Shown here in pieces: positions 25,740-35,632 of a DNA stretch of 64,000 nucleotides. Origin of the DNA: Actinomycetaceae bacterium MB13-C1-2 (GTDB lineage Bacteria > Actinomycetota > Actinomycetes > Actinomycetales > Actinomycetaceae); NCBI GenBank assembly GCA_035621235.1, contig CP141731.1, forward strand, positions 2,170,001 to 2,234,000. Reading direction: 5' to 3'. The notes under the pieces were generated by a model. The model was given only the letters and a program-made list of their open reading frames with translations, was not told the DNA's origin and did not search any database. The translations under genes were made by a program, and so were the position numbers. Every line of letters starts with the position of its first letter. Within the stretch, counting starts at the first letter, position 1.

Positions 25740-26264
25740 ATGACAACAAGTAGCGTCGCCTCCGAAAAGAACGGTTACCGCAAATTCGTTGGTTGGGTAC
25801 TAACCATTATTGGCATCGTGATGATCGTTGCTGGAACTTCTGCTTGGTTTGCCGTTGGCGGCCAGATTAAGAGTCAGGAAATGACCGTCCCCGGTGACGC
25901 CACATCTAATGCTGGAAAGGCAGTCAGCGGTCCGATTACGGCCTGGTCAATGCAAGAAACCATCCAGATGCATGCAGATCACGCAACTGATGGCGTCAGC
26001 TACGCCGAGCTGGGGAATGTAGTAAATGAAGCCAAAGAGCAATACGGTGAGGACTCGGAAGAGGCTGCGGAAGCCCAGGCTTTGCGGAACACCCAGATGA
26101 ATGCTTCATTCCTCCGTGCATCCCTGTTCACTTCGATTCTGGCCTATGGCGTCTCACTGCTTGTGGTCGGAACGGGTGTCTCAATTCTCCTTGCGGGCAC
26201 AGTCTTTCTCCAGAGGCGTAAAGAAGACGTCGTGAAAGTCGAGATCGCCAACCCTATCGAGTAA
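25740..26264 (+). CDS. Conserved two-helix membrane protein (often mislabelled LigA dioxygenase)
   Basis: The product is 174 residues. A good AGGAGAAGGAA ribosome binding site precedes the ATG. Hydrophobic segments at about 18-38 (VLTIIGIVMIVAGTSAWFAV) and 130-158 flank an extracytoplasmic domain of about 90 residues containing VSGPITAWSMQETIQMHA and a Glu-rich stretch; the second helix starts with NASFLRASLFTSILAYGVS. The family is widespread in Actinobacteria under the misleading name 'aromatic ring-opening dioxygenase LigA'; no dioxygenase residues are present. Function unknown. TATGCT at 25681 may be the -10 box. Confidence 0.8.
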   Translation: MTTSSVASEKNGYRKFVGWVLTIIGIVMIVAGTSAWFAVGGQIKSQEMTVPGDATSNAGKAVSGPITAWSMQETIQMHADHATDGVSYAELGNVVNEAKEQYGEDSEEAAEAQALRNTQMNASFLRASLFTSILAYGVSLLVVGTGVSILLAGTVFLQRRKEDVVKVEIANPIE

Positions 26265-26655
26265 TTAGTAACGTCCTCCAAACACCCTAGGTTTGGGAAC
26301 AGTGCACATGAACTGCGGCACATAGGCCCTCGTAATCACACCGCAAATCGAAATACGGTCAGAGTGGCTAATTCATACTGAAGGCAGCCCGTTCAGAACG
26401 TGACAATCTTTGATTGCTTCTAGTTCAGAACGCGGCTGCTTTTGTCGTCTAGCCCAAAAGGCGATAACCGCGCCCGTAGCCCGGTTCAAAAATGGCGGCT
26501 AAGGCCCTGTCTGTCTTCCACTGCTTCCCACTAGCACCAGCGACCCCGGATACCGTTAACGTCGCTTCTAGGTGCGCACTAAGCGGCCCGAACCATCCGA
26601 AGGGTGAAACTGTTAGCTCGGCTCTAGTTCGAAGACGACGAATGTACTCGCGCTT
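26265..26655. other. Intergenic region, no gene seen
   Basis: The only structure noted is a small hairpin, CCAAAC/GTTTGG at 26278-26296, just after the upstream gene, which may be a weak terminator. No convincing gene or repeat copy was found in the rest. Confidence 0.4.
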
Positions 26656-27155
26656 TCACTCCTCTGCCTCTTCCATGTCCGTTGCGGGGCGCAAGAGCAC
26701 AAACCAGGCCGCCAACAGTCCTCCAACCATCCCGATAATGGCCGCGGCAAAAAGAAAGTACATGCCCCAATCAAGTCCCAAAACCAATAGCACCCGGTGG
26801 TCGTGAGCAGGCTGATGGAGAGGATGTTGGGATTTATTCGATCAAGAAGCACTTCCAACCTTGCGGGTCTTCTGCCCCTTTTTGCGTGGGAGTTCAGGAT
26901 CATCAGTGGGGTTATCAAAGAGACGGCGTCAAGCAAGACAAGAGCGCCCGTCACCTGGATCGGTGCGGGTACCAGCGGTATCGCCATTGCGACCAGAAGT
27001 CCAATAAAGATGACCAGGACCTGAGCAATACGCGAACGTAACGCGGGGGCAGCGGAAAGCCTGTCCGCATGCAGCGATAGGCCGACGAAAAGCAGACCGA
27101 TTAGCACTCCAAATGTCGCGCCCATAAGCGCCGCGAAGTCACTCCAATGCTCCAT
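26656..27155 (-). pseudogene. Small membrane protein, frameshifted near 26795
   Basis: From the ATG at 27155 the frame encodes MEHWSDFAALMGATFGVLIG and further hydrophobic segments up to SISLLTTTG. There the frame turns into Cys/Trp/Arg-rich nonsense. Shifting frame by one base restores a fourth membrane helix, VLLVLGLDWGMYFLF and AAAIIGMVGGLLAAWFVLLR, ending in ATDMEEAEE and a TGA at 26656. This composition change strongly suggests one lost base at about 26793-26798. The intact protein would be about 166 residues with four helices; I do not recognise the family. Sequencing error, true inactivation and programmed frameshifting cannot be separated here. Confidence 0.6.
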
Positions 27156-27170
27156 GATTCGAGTCAACTG

Positions 27171-27192
27171 ACGGGGCGCCGATTCGCCCCGT
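27171..27192. promoter_or_regulatory. Palindrome upstream of the metal ATPase
   Basis: ACGGGGCG-CCGATT-CGCCCCGT is a perfect 8-bp inverted repeat between divergent genes. GTCAACTG occurs on both sides (about 27163 and 27203). It could be an operator for the P-type ATPase at 27364. Confidence 0.35.
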
Positions 27193-27363
27193 GGGTACGC
27201 TCAGTCAACTGGGGAATCGTAACCTTCCCTGCAAATGAACGTTGGTTTTTTCGAAAACAGCATATTTCGGTCGAGAGATTGTCTGGTGAGCAACACAAAT
27301 CTGGCGAGAAAGGCAAGGCTTTCCTTCGATGCGGGAACGAGCAATACATGGGAGAGTTAACGC

Positions 27364-29319
27364 ATGAATCGAGTACGTGCAGCAATCAGAACGTATCCGC
27401 TAGTCGCCACCACACTTCTGGTCGCCCTGGTTGGACTGGTCCTACTCGCGACCCCTGCGCACGAGTTTGCGCAGTGGCTAGTTGGCGGCTACGCGCTTGC
27501 GATAGCGGCATGGGAAGCAATCGGCATGGTACGCCAACTCCTCAAAGGTAACGCGGGACTCGACATCTTGGCAGTAACCGCAATTACCGCCGCAGTCTTG
27601 GTTGGCGAGCCGTGGGCCGCTCTGGTCGTCGTGCTGATGCTGACAGGCGGCGCCGCCCTTGAGGACTACGCGGAGAACCGTTCCAAGCGCGAACTCACCG
27701 CCTTGCTTCGAAAGGCACCTCAGCAAGCGACCGTAATTTCTGATGAAGACGCTAACGGTTCAGCAGACGAGTCTGAGATGACCACCGAGGATGTACCCGT
27801 AGAAGACGTCAAGGTCGGTGACCTGCTATTGGTCCGTCCTGGAGCCCTGGTGCCCGTGGATTCCAAACTAGTTTCGGAACAGGCGATCTTTGACGAGTCG
27901 TCGCTAACGGGTGAGAGCCTCCCGGTTGAACGGGCCATCGGTGAAAAAGTCTCTAGCGGCGCGGTGAATGGATCCACCGCTGTGACAATGCGAGCCATCT
28001 CCCTAGCCGTCGACAGCGAGTATCAACAGATCGTGCGTCTCGTAGAACAGGCAGCCGATAGTAAAGCCAAGGTTGTACGGCTAGCCGACCGTTTTGCGGT
28101 TCCGTTCACTATTCTCTCCCTGTTGATCGCAGCTGCTGCGTGGGCGCTCAGCGGCGATCCGGTCCGTTTCGCTGAGGTGCTGGTAGTCGCAACGCCTTGC
28201 CCGTTGCTCATCGCGGCTCCAGTGGCTTTCCTCGGCGGTATGAGCCGCGCGGCACGTTTTGGACTCATAGTGAAGGGTGGTGGAACGCTCGAACAGCTTT
28301 CACGTGCCCGATCAGTGGCACTCGACAAGACAGGAACCATAACAACCGGTCAGCCACTCCTCGAACGGCTCGTTCCCAGCGGCGAGATTGACGAAGGCCA
28401 GCTACTACGCCTTGCTGCGTCTGCCGAAGTGTACTCTTCCCACGTGCTCGCCGATTCAGTGGTAACTGCCGCAAAAGAAAGAGGGCTTGCTCTACTTGAT
28501 GCTGAACAGGCCGAGGAGTTCGCGGCCAACGGTGTTGCTGCTACGGTACGCGATCCAGAAGAAGCGCAAAGAACGGTCGTTGTGCGAGTGGGCCGAGCCT
28601 CGTGGGTAAGCGAATACGCTCATGATTTTGTCGAGACAGAGCTTGCTCCGGGAGAGGTGGCGGTCTACGTCGCGATTGGTGATCGTTTCGCGGGATCGAT
28701 CATTATGCGTGACATGGTTCGGGAAGAATCTGCCGAGGTAATCCGAGAGTTAACGGATCTAGGCATTGAACGCACACTAATGGTTACCGGCGATACCAGG
28801 GCAACCGCAGACATAGTTGCTCAGCAACTCGATATTCGCGAGGTTTATGCAGAGTGTCGGCCGGCAGACAAGGTTCGAATTGTCGCTGAAGTGCAGCCTC
28901 GTCCTCTAATCATGGTCGGTGATGGTCTCAATGACGCTCCCGTTTTGGCGGCGGCGGACATTGGCTTCGCCATGGGTGCACGGGGAGCCACTGCGGCAAG
29001 TGAATCTTCTGACATCGTCAATCGATATGACACTCTCAATTCCCTTCCCCTCGCAATACGAATCGGAAAAGACACGGTGCGTATCGCGCTCCAGAGTATC
29101 TGGCTGGGGATCATTATCAGCGTTGTGTTGATGATTGTGGCCGCTTTCGGCTTCCTGCCTGCACTTCTGGGGGCTTGGCTCCAAGAGGTCGTTGACCTGG
29201 TTGCCATCCTCGGCGCCCTTAGGGCGATCGGACCCCGTTCCGAACGACGCAACAACTCAGTAACAACCGCGATCGGAACGACTCGACGTGCGAACCCCCC
29301 GGTACTCTTTCGGTCATGA
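27364..29319 (+). CDS. P1B-type heavy-metal translocating ATPase with TPC motif
   Basis: The product is 651 residues. There is no N-terminal metal-binding domain; two N-terminal helices lead to the A-domain (DESSLTGESLPVER with TGES), then the metal-site helix EVLVVATPCPLLIAAPVAF, the phosphorylation site SVALDKTGTITTG, TGDTRATAD and the hinge MVGDGLNDAPVLAAADIGFA. The membrane site reads TPC rather than CPC or SPC, so copper, zinc or cobalt cannot be assigned by the standard subgroups; nickel/iron-type P1B-5 pumps also use TPC but usually carry extra C-terminal domains, not seen here. The last 30 residues are polar. The stop overlaps the start of a lipoprotein gene (ATGA). Confidence 0.88.
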   Translation: MNRVRAAIRTYPLVATTLLVALVGLVLLATPAHEFAQWLVGGYALAIAAWEAIGMVRQLLKGNAGLDILAVTAITAAVLVGEPWAALVVVLMLTGGAALEDYAENRSKRELTALLRKAPQQATVISDEDANGSADESEMTTEDVPVEDVKVGDLLLVRPGALVPVDSKLVSEQAIFDESSLTGESLPVERAIGEKVSSGAVNGSTAVTMRAISLAVDSEYQQIVRLVEQAADSKAKVVRLADRFAVPFTILSLLIAAAAWALSGDPVRFAEVLVVATPCPLLIAAPVAFLGGMSRAARFGLIVKGGGTLEQLSRARSVALDKTGTITTGQPLLERLVPSGEIDEGQLLRLAASAEVYSSHVLADSVVTAAKERGLALLDAEQAEEFAANGVAATVRDPEEAQRTVVVRVGRASWVSEYAHDFVETELAPGEVAVYVAIGDRFAGSIIMRDMVREESAEVIRELTDLGIERTLMVTGDTRATADIVAQQLDIREVYAECRPADKVRIVAEVQPRPLIMVGDGLNDAPVLAAADIGFAMGARGATAASESSDIVNRYDTLNSLPLAIRIGKDTVRIALQSIWLGIIISVVLMIVAAFGFLPALLGAWLQEVVDLVAILGALRAIGPRSERRNNSVTTAIGTTRRANPPVLFRS

Positions 29320-30239
29320 GTGTAAATCAGCGTTTTCGTAGACATGCGGTGTACCTGATTCTAGTTGCGGGTGCGGTAGCCCTAGGTGGCTGTTCCGCAA
29401 GCACAGGAAGTCAGAACGACTCATCATTCGCCGGTTCAGAAGAGTCCATGGCCTACTCAGACGCTGTCGGTATCGAAGACCAATCTATGTCGGAACTCGC
29501 TAAGGATGGTGGGGTCAACGTAACCGGCGAGTCCGTGATAACCACCGGAAGTGCAACCATAAGAACCAATACTCCAGACAAAGCGGCCAAAGACTTCGCC
29601 GCAAGAGTCACCGAGATGGATGGAGTGATTACCAGTACCTGGCAATCCGAATGGGATGGATCTGTCTCGGCGTCCGTCGATGCGCAGGTGCCGGCGGATA
29701 GGTATCAGGAGCTGATTGCATCACTGCCTGAGTTCGGCAAGATCATTGATCAGAACACCTCTCGTCAGGACGTTGGCCTTCAAGTAACTGACCTAAACGC
29801 CCGCAAAGACGCACTTGTTACCTCCTTGAGCAGACTTCATGAGTTGATGGAACAGGCGACCACTACAGAGGAACTACTTCAAGCCGAGGACATGCTTACT
29901 CAGCGACAGGCAGAACTCGACTCGCTCAACTCCCAACTTGAGTGGCTTACCGATCAGGTCGACATGTCCACGGTCTATGTAACGTTTACCCAGGACTCCT
30001 CGGCCGGATCAGGCTTCTCATGGGAACGCGCTTGGGATCTGCTCATCGATTCATTGAAATTCGTTGCATATGCGCTGATCGTCCTTGTTCCCTGGCTAAT
30101 CGTGATCGGGCTGATCATCTGGCTCATTCGGACGCTCGTACGAAGAAGCCGTCGTTCTAAACTTGAATCTGGCACATCGATCGAGACTGCGGACAACGAC
30201 GCTCAAGAAGTCATCGCAACCACGAAGCCGGAGAAGTAG
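29316..30239 (+). CDS. DUF4349 lipoprotein
   Basis: The product is 307 residues. The signal peptide ends in a lipobox, VALGGCS, with the modified Cys at about 26. After a Ser-rich linker comes the DUF4349 core, VITTGSATIRTNTPDKAAKD through SVDAQVPADRYQELI, then a coiled coil of about 60 residues (LNARKDALVTSLSRLHELME, AELDSLNSQLEWL), YVTFTQ, and a C-terminal membrane helix (about 240-268) with a basic cytoplasmic tail. It is anchored at both ends in the membrane outer face. Function unknown. Coupling to the metal ATPase by a four-base overlap suggests joint expression. Confidence 0.85.
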   Translation: MSVNQRFRRHAVYLILVAGAVALGGCSASTGSQNDSSFAGSEESMAYSDAVGIEDQSMSELAKDGGVNVTGESVITTGSATIRTNTPDKAAKDFAARVTEMDGVITSTWQSEWDGSVSASVDAQVPADRYQELIASLPEFGKIIDQNTSRQDVGLQVTDLNARKDALVTSLSRLHELMEQATTTEELLQAEDMLTQRQAELDSLNSQLEWLTDQVDMSTVYVTFTQDSSAGSGFSWERAWDLLIDSLKFVAYALIVLVPWLIVIGLIIWLIRTLVRRSRRSKLESGTSIETADNDAQEVIATTKPEK

Positions 30240-30258
30240 TCAGTCCTCCCGGTTACAC

Positions 30259-30738
30259 TTACTCGGGCTGCCCGAAGTCCCGATCACCGCGGAAACCGAA
30301 AGCCTCAACAATCATGTCTATATGTGCGTCAGTCATGTCGTCGAGCAACAACTCTCTTACCGTTTCCTGGTGTATGTGACTCGCACGCTCAGTGATCTCT
30401 ATTCCGGGTTCAGTAAGCCGCGCGACGTACCCTCGTCGGTCATCGTCGCTTGGAACCCTGTCAATCCACTTCTGCCGACCGAGTTGGTTGACTAGGTAGG
30501 TTAGGCGCGACGGGGAGTATCCAAGATGTTCGGAGAGCTCTCCCATCCTCATTTGCCGGTTGGGTGCCTCATAAAGCGTCAGAAGGATGTTGTAGTCGGA
30601 CAGCGAGATGCCACTCTCTGCCTTCATGCGCGACTCGAGGATTCCTTGCAACCGGGTGCTCGCCTCAAAGAAGACACGCCAAGCCAGAGAGCGGCGATTA
30701 TCCCGATCCCCTATGCCATTCATGGCAGAACTTGCCAT
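30259..30738 (-). CDS. MarR-family transcriptional regulator
   Basis: The product is about 159 residues from the ATG at 30738, which has GGAGAAGG upstream; a further ATG lies at 30756. The winged helix is evident: SLSDYNILLTLYEAP, RMGELSEHLGYSPSRLTYLV (recognition helix) and IDRVPSDDDRRGYVARLTE (wing with the Asp-x-Arg-Arg). It probably dimerises and responds to a phenolic or oxidant ligand. It is convergent with the DUF4349 gene and divergent from the AI-2E-family permease gene, which is its most likely target. Confidence 0.88.
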   Translation of the reverse strand: MASSAMNGIGDRDNRRSLAWRVFFEASTRLQGILESRMKAESGISLSDYNILLTLYEAPNRQMRMGELSEHLGYSPSRLTYLVNQLGRQKWIDRVPSDDDRRGYVARLTEPGIEITERASHIHQETVRELLLDDMTDAHIDMIVEAFGFRGDRDFGQPE

Positions 30739-30933
30739 GCCTTCTCCATTCCCCATGGGTTAAATCTTCCACACTGTCGTGTGTATGTTCCATCTGATGT
30801 TACCGGCGAGGGTGGTGCAGACGACGAATTCCGCGCGGAGCCGCTGCACCTCACCCTCGACGCCCTGGTAAGCATCGTACTTCTGTAGGTCGTACAACTA
30901 TGCTTGAGGCTTACGGGCAGGGAGGTCATGAAA

Positions 30934-32313
30934 ATGGACGACCAAAAACGAACCACGGTCTCGCCGAGTGATTCGGACGCAGTTAATCTGTCCACCTCTG
31001 ACACTGAGACAACGCCTGCCGATCAGGCAGCTGTTTCAAGTCCGGGCCTCTCTTACTCTGGTACCGAAGCAAATCCGAGTGCGGCAATGATTCACCAGCA
31101 GGCGCAGGTTCCGCAGTGGCTGAAGAATGCTGGCGTCGGGTCTTGGTCCCTAATCGGTGTCGCGTTGGTGATTGTCGGAGTTGTCTTCGCAACGAGCAGG
31201 ATTTCAGCGGTTTTCATTGCGGTATTTGTCGCTTTTGTTTTTACCGCGATACTGAATCCTGCCGTCAATTTTCTCGCAAAACACATGCCGCGGGGATTTG
31301 CTGTGGTGGTAGCTCTTCTAAGCGCCATCGCCGTATTCGCTGGACTCATTACGTTCGTAGTTACCTCGGTGGCAGGTCAGTGGGACAAGCTCTACGATCA
31401 ACTGGCAAACGGACTAGGGAAGATCGTGGACTTCCTAAATGGTCTTCCGTTCAAGTTCCAGTTCACAACTGAGGGCGTTCTTAAGTGGCTCCAGGATCTG
31501 ATTGCCCAGGGAGAAAAGTATTTAACGGAGAACTGGCAACGTCTGGCCACAACGGTAATGTCGAATGCCGGAGGCATCGCGATTTTCTTCACCATCGTAG
31601 CGTTGGCTGTCTTTGTGACCGTGTTCTTTCTGTTGCAGGGATCCGAGATGTGGCGATGGTTCCTGAACATGCTTCCAACCGCCAAACGCGGAAAGTGGAA
31701 CCACGCGGCTCAAGCGGGTTGGTGGGCATTTGAGGGATACGCTCGGGGCACGATGATCATCGCGTTTATCAACGGGGTGCTTGCCTGGGTCTTTCTAGAA
31801 ATTCTACGGGTGCCTTTGGCACCCGCTCTAGCCGTTCTGGTAATGGTGGGTGCGCTTATCCCAATGATCGGGGCCCCGGCCGCGATGGCCCTGGCAATGG
31901 TTGTCGCCCTAGCAACCGATGGGGTTGGAACGGCAGTGATCGTAGGCATCGGAATCGCAGGAATCGGTCAGCTAGAGGGCCATGTCCTAGAGCCCTTGAT
32001 CATGGGTAAACAGGTCGCCTTGAACCCGGTTGTGGTTGGTCTAGGTGTCATCAGTGGGACCCTGCTCGCCGGACTGTTCGGTGCGATTATTGCTATTCCA
32101 ATCATTGGTGTTGTCTGGGCCGTATTCAACGCCCTTTACCACCGAGACCCTCCAATCGAGGGTCCACTTCCAGGGTGGGATGCCAAACCGGAACCCGTCA
32201 AAGCGCCGGGTTTCTTTGGTCGGATCATCCGCCGCTTCAGTAAGAAGGACAAGTCGACTAAGACTGATTCGGATTCTTCGCAAACAGATGAGGAGGTTAC
32301 GGCAACAAGCTGA
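30934..32313 (+). CDS. AI-2E family transporter (PerM-like permease)
   Basis: The product is about 459 residues. The ATG at 30934 has GGGAGG eight bases upstream; an ATG at 30928 is too close. A polar N-terminus of about 65 residues is followed by eight or so membrane helices in the AI-2E exporter pattern, with VLVMVGALIPMIGAPAAMAL and GQLEGHVLEPLIMGKQVALNP, the most conserved part of the family. The C-terminal 50 residues are charged. Members have been linked to signal export or Na+/H+ antiport; the substrate is unknown. It ends seven bases from the dnaE2 stop, which is convergent. Confidence 0.87.
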   Translation: MDDQKRTTVSPSDSDAVNLSTSDTETTPADQAAVSSPGLSYSGTEANPSAAMIHQQAQVPQWLKNAGVGSWSLIGVALVIVGVVFATSRISAVFIAVFVAFVFTAILNPAVNFLAKHMPRGFAVVVALLSAIAVFAGLITFVVTSVAGQWDKLYDQLANGLGKIVDFLNGLPFKFQFTTEGVLKWLQDLIAQGEKYLTENWQRLATTVMSNAGGIAIFFTIVALAVFVTVFFLLQGSEMWRWFLNMLPTAKRGKWNHAAQAGWWAFEGYARGTMIIAFINGVLAWVFLEILRVPLAPALAVLVMVGALIPMIGAPAAMALAMVVALATDGVGTAVIVGIGIAGIGQLEGHVLEPLIMGKQVALNPVVVGLGVISGTLLAGLFGAIIAIPIIGVVWAVFNALYHRDPPIEGPLPGWDAKPEPVKAPGFFGRIIRRFSKKDKSTKTDSDSSQTDEEVTATS

Positions 32314-32320
32314 CTCCGAG

Positions 32321-35300
32321 TCACTGAAAATCCCTTGATCGGGTTCTTACCGGAATCAAAAGAGCTTCCAGTCTGTCAGCGACAACTGCCGTAGCCCCGT
32401 CTCCCTGTTCAACGTGCCCCCTAATGACGAGGGCGGTAGATTCTAGAGCCGTCTTCTTATAGCGTGCCCAAAGGCCGGGAGAACAAATGATGTTCGCTAA
32501 GCCAGTTTCATCTTCGATGGAAAGGAACGTGGTCCCACGAGCCGTAGCTGGCCTCTGTCTGTGAGTCACTACTCCCGCAATCAGAATCTTCTGACCGTTG
32601 GCAATTCTGGGCAGAGCTGAAAGGGGTTCCACTCCCCTTGTCTTTAGACGGTCACGAACCAAAGCAATCGGATGATTCTCGGTGCTAAGACCGAGAGTTC
32701 TATAGTCAAGAAGAACTCTCTCTGCCTCGGTAACAGGTGGCAGAACAGGAGTATTGGCACCTGGCTCCGTACCGGGAATATGGGGTTGTTCCCATTGCGT
32801 TTGTCCCACTACCCCCGCCTTCCATAGCCCTTCCCTACGACCCGAACCCAGAGCCTCTAGCGCCCCTGCAGCGGCAAGCTTCTCTAACTGAGTAGGCGAA
32901 AGTTTTGCTCTGGAGGCCATGTCTTGGAGGGAGTCAAATGGGGCATGCGATCGTGCCTCAATGATTCTCTCTGCTGCTTTGCCGATCCCTGAGACGGTTT
33001 CTAGGCCGATCCGTACCGCCATGGTGGGGTCTGCATCAACCAGTTTTTTCACCCCTTCTTTCCGCGAGCGATTCGCAGGGTTTGTGTCAACGCCCACCCG
33101 AACCGGGCGTGTCTTCACTTCGGAGTTCACCACGCATGGAGGAAGGACACTGACTCCGTGACGACGGGCGTCTTCAACAAGTGATGCCGGCGAATAAAAG
33201 CCCATTGGCTGGCTTGCTAACAATCCTGCGTAGAAAAACTCTGGGTAATGCACTTTCAGCCAGGACGAAGCGTAAACCAGGTAGGCAAAAGAAAACGCAT
33301 GCGACTCGGGAAAACCAAACTCAGCGAAACCCTTCAGCTGGTCAAAGATCTGTTCTTGAACATCTTTGGCTACCCCGTTCCGTGTCATTCCCTCGTATAG
33401 GGCCGGACGCAAAGCCAACATCCGCTCATCACTTCTCTTCGAACCAATCGCCCGGCGTAGTTCATCTGCCTGACCCGGGGTAAACCCTGCGATGTCAACC
33501 GCCATTTGCATCAGTTGCTCCTGAAACAGTGGTACCCCCAGGGTTCTGTGTAGAGCTGGTTCGAGGAGCGAGTGAAGGGACTGCTCTTGTTCTTTCCCGT
33601 TTTTTCGCCGCAGGTAGGGATTCACAGCCCGACCCTGAATAGGACCGGGCCTAATCAGTGCGACCTCAATCACGATGTCATAGAAATTCCTTGGCTTTAG
33701 GCGAGGGAGAGTGTTCATCTGTGCACGTGATTCAACCTGAAATACACCGACCGTATCGGCCGCACAAAGCAGATCGTAGACGCGAGGATCGTCATCCGGC
33801 ATGCTGTGCAGTTCCAGGGGGCGGCCATTCCAAGTGATCCCTTGTTCGGCTAACCAGTTATAGATGCGACGAAGCGCCGTAAGCATTCCAAGTCCAAGGA
33901 GATCAAATTTCACTAATCCCGCGTCGGCGCAGTCTTCCTTGCCCCACTGCAGGACGCTTCGATCCTCTTTCGCCGCCCACATAACCGGACATACTTGAGA
34001 AACCGGCTTGTGAGTCAAGACCATTCCCCCGGGATGTAATCCCATGTGCCTGGGGAGCCGCTGTAGGTTCTGAGAGATCTGCAGAACCTCATCCGGAATC
34101 TCTGAGTTCGCAGGTGAAGTCTTAGAATCATGGTTTCTGCGGTTAACAAACTGGCTCCACCGACGGATCGCGCCCTCTGGATAGCCGAGAGCCTTACCCG
34201 CGTCCCTGACGGCGGACTTAGGTCGGTAACTGACGACATTCGCTACCTGGGCGGCGTTCTCACGCCCGTATTTTTGGTAGACGTATTGAATAACTACTTC
34301 TCGTTCGCCCGCCTCGATATCGAGATCAATATCAGGCGCTTCCTTCCGATCTGGTGACATAAACCGTTCAAAAAGCATCTTGTGCTTGACCGCATCAACA
34401 GCTGTGATTCCCAGGGCATAGCAAACTGCTGAGTTCGCAGCCGAGCCTCGTCCTTGACAGAGAATCTCTTGGGAAGAACAAAAATCGACGATGTCTTTGA
34501 CAATCAGAAAGTATCCGGGAAATCCCAACTGCTCGATAATGGCAAGCTCATGGTCGATTAGGTTCCAGGCATCTGGCTGATTGCGCCGTGAACCATAGCG
34601 CCGCTGCGCTCCCTGATAGGTAAGTTCACGAAGCCACTGTGCCTCGTTTTTGCCTTCTGGCACAGGAAAGTTCGGTAAGCCCGGGTCAATGATTCGCAGA
34701 TCGAAAGCACAGCTTTCAGCTATTGCAACTGCGTTGTCAACCGCTGCGGGGTGACGGATGAAGAGATGCGACATTTCTTTCGGACTTCGCATAAAAGACC
34801 GCCACGCGGGAAGATGAGGCTCGGCCTGTTCCAGCGATTTTCCTAGTCTTATCGCTCCCAGAACATCCGCAATTTGGGTGCGGCTGGGATCAGAGGAGCG
34901 AACTGCCCCCGTTGCCACCAATGGAAGGTTTGCCTCGTGGGCGAGAAGAGCTAACTGATCATCACGCTCCGGAGGTTCATGTGGAGCTGCATTCATCTCG
35001 ACAGCAACGCCATCTTGACCAAAAACTTCCTTAAGGCGTTCAAGAACGGCTCGACCACTCTTTAGGCCGTGGGTGCGGATGGCCCGTTGTAGCGGTCCCC
35101 TTGAGGTCCCGGTAAGTGCCAGAAGATCAGGAGACTCCCAAGACCTTTGAAGAGTCTCAATCTCCTCAAGCCTTAGAGCAACTTTCCGTCTGCCGGGTTC
35201 CTCAAGAAAGTGGGTAGAGAGTAGTGAGCACAGAGCGTGATAGCCGATCTGTGAGGTTGCTAGCACGGGGAGGCGAATCCCCGGATCCATACTCCCCGCC

Positions 35301-35620
35301 GGAAGGCCATCACCGCTACGGAGGAAGACCCCTCCTGAATCCGACTTCGGGGCTCGACGTAGAGGATTCAACGAACTGGAGTCGGGGATCTCAAAGTGAT
35401 CAATAGTTAGCTCAACCCCGTGGACAATCGGCATCCCGTACTTACGACCAGCACTCGCGGTCTGGACGGCAGAGTACATCCCGTCAACGTCCAAGACTCC
35501 GAGTCCGCTGAGTCCCAGCTCCGTAGCAGAGCGGACCAACTCTTCTGGAGAATCAGCTGATTCTAGGAAGGTAAATGCATTGTGAGCGTGAAGTTCTGCG
35601 TATCTGTACTGCTTTGACAC
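32321..35620 (-). CDS. dnaE2: Error-prone DNA polymerase III alpha subunit, DnaE2/ImuC
   Basis: The product is 1099 residues. The PHP domain starts with YAELHAHNAFTFLESADSPE (canonical ELHxHSxFSFL, partly altered). The polymerase core has GRGSAANSAVCYALGIT and the catalytic EAPDIDLDIEAGEREVVIQY, followed by a helix-hairpin-helix region and an OB fold near the C-terminus (IANGQKILIAGVVTHRQRP). At about 1100 residues without the tau-binding tail it fits DnaE2, the replicative partner of ImuA'/ImuB in SOS mutagenesis, rather than DnaE1. A consensus LexA box lies 13 bp before the ATG, so the gene is damage-inducible. Confidence 0.95.
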   Translation of the reverse strand: MSKQYRYAELHAHNAFTFLESADSPEELVRSATELGLSGLGVLDVDGMYSAVQTASAGRKYGMPIVHGVELTIDHFEIPDSSSLNPLRRAPKSDSGGVFLRSGDGLPAGSMDPGIRLPVLATSQIGYHALCSLLSTHFLEEPGRRKVALRLEEIETLQRSWESPDLLALTGTSRGPLQRAIRTHGLKSGRAVLERLKEVFGQDGVAVEMNAAPHEPPERDDQLALLAHEANLPLVATGAVRSSDPSRTQIADVLGAIRLGKSLEQAEPHLPAWRSFMRSPKEMSHLFIRHPAAVDNAVAIAESCAFDLRIIDPGLPNFPVPEGKNEAQWLRELTYQGAQRRYGSRRNQPDAWNLIDHELAIIEQLGFPGYFLIVKDIVDFCSSQEILCQGRGSAANSAVCYALGITAVDAVKHKMLFERFMSPDRKEAPDIDLDIEAGEREVVIQYVYQKYGRENAAQVANVVSYRPKSAVRDAGKALGYPEGAIRRWSQFVNRRNHDSKTSPANSEIPDEVLQISQNLQRLPRHMGLHPGGMVLTHKPVSQVCPVMWAAKEDRSVLQWGKEDCADAGLVKFDLLGLGMLTALRRIYNWLAEQGITWNGRPLELHSMPDDDPRVYDLLCAADTVGVFQVESRAQMNTLPRLKPRNFYDIVIEVALIRPGPIQGRAVNPYLRRKNGKEQEQSLHSLLEPALHRTLGVPLFQEQLMQMAVDIAGFTPGQADELRRAIGSKRSDERMLALRPALYEGMTRNGVAKDVQEQIFDQLKGFAEFGFPESHAFSFAYLVYASSWLKVHYPEFFYAGLLASQPMGFYSPASLVEDARRHGVSVLPPCVVNSEVKTRPVRVGVDTNPANRSRKEGVKKLVDADPTMAVRIGLETVSGIGKAAERIIEARSHAPFDSLQDMASRAKLSPTQLEKLAAAGALEALGSGRREGLWKAGVVGQTQWEQPHIPGTEPGANTPVLPPVTEAERVLLDYRTLGLSTENHPIALVRDRLKTRGVEPLSALPRIANGQKILIAGVVTHRQRPATARGTTFLSIEDETGLANIICSPGLWARYKKTALESTALVIRGHVEQGDGATAVVADRLEALLIPVRTRSRDFQ

Positions 35621-35632
35621 CCCTCAAGTCTA

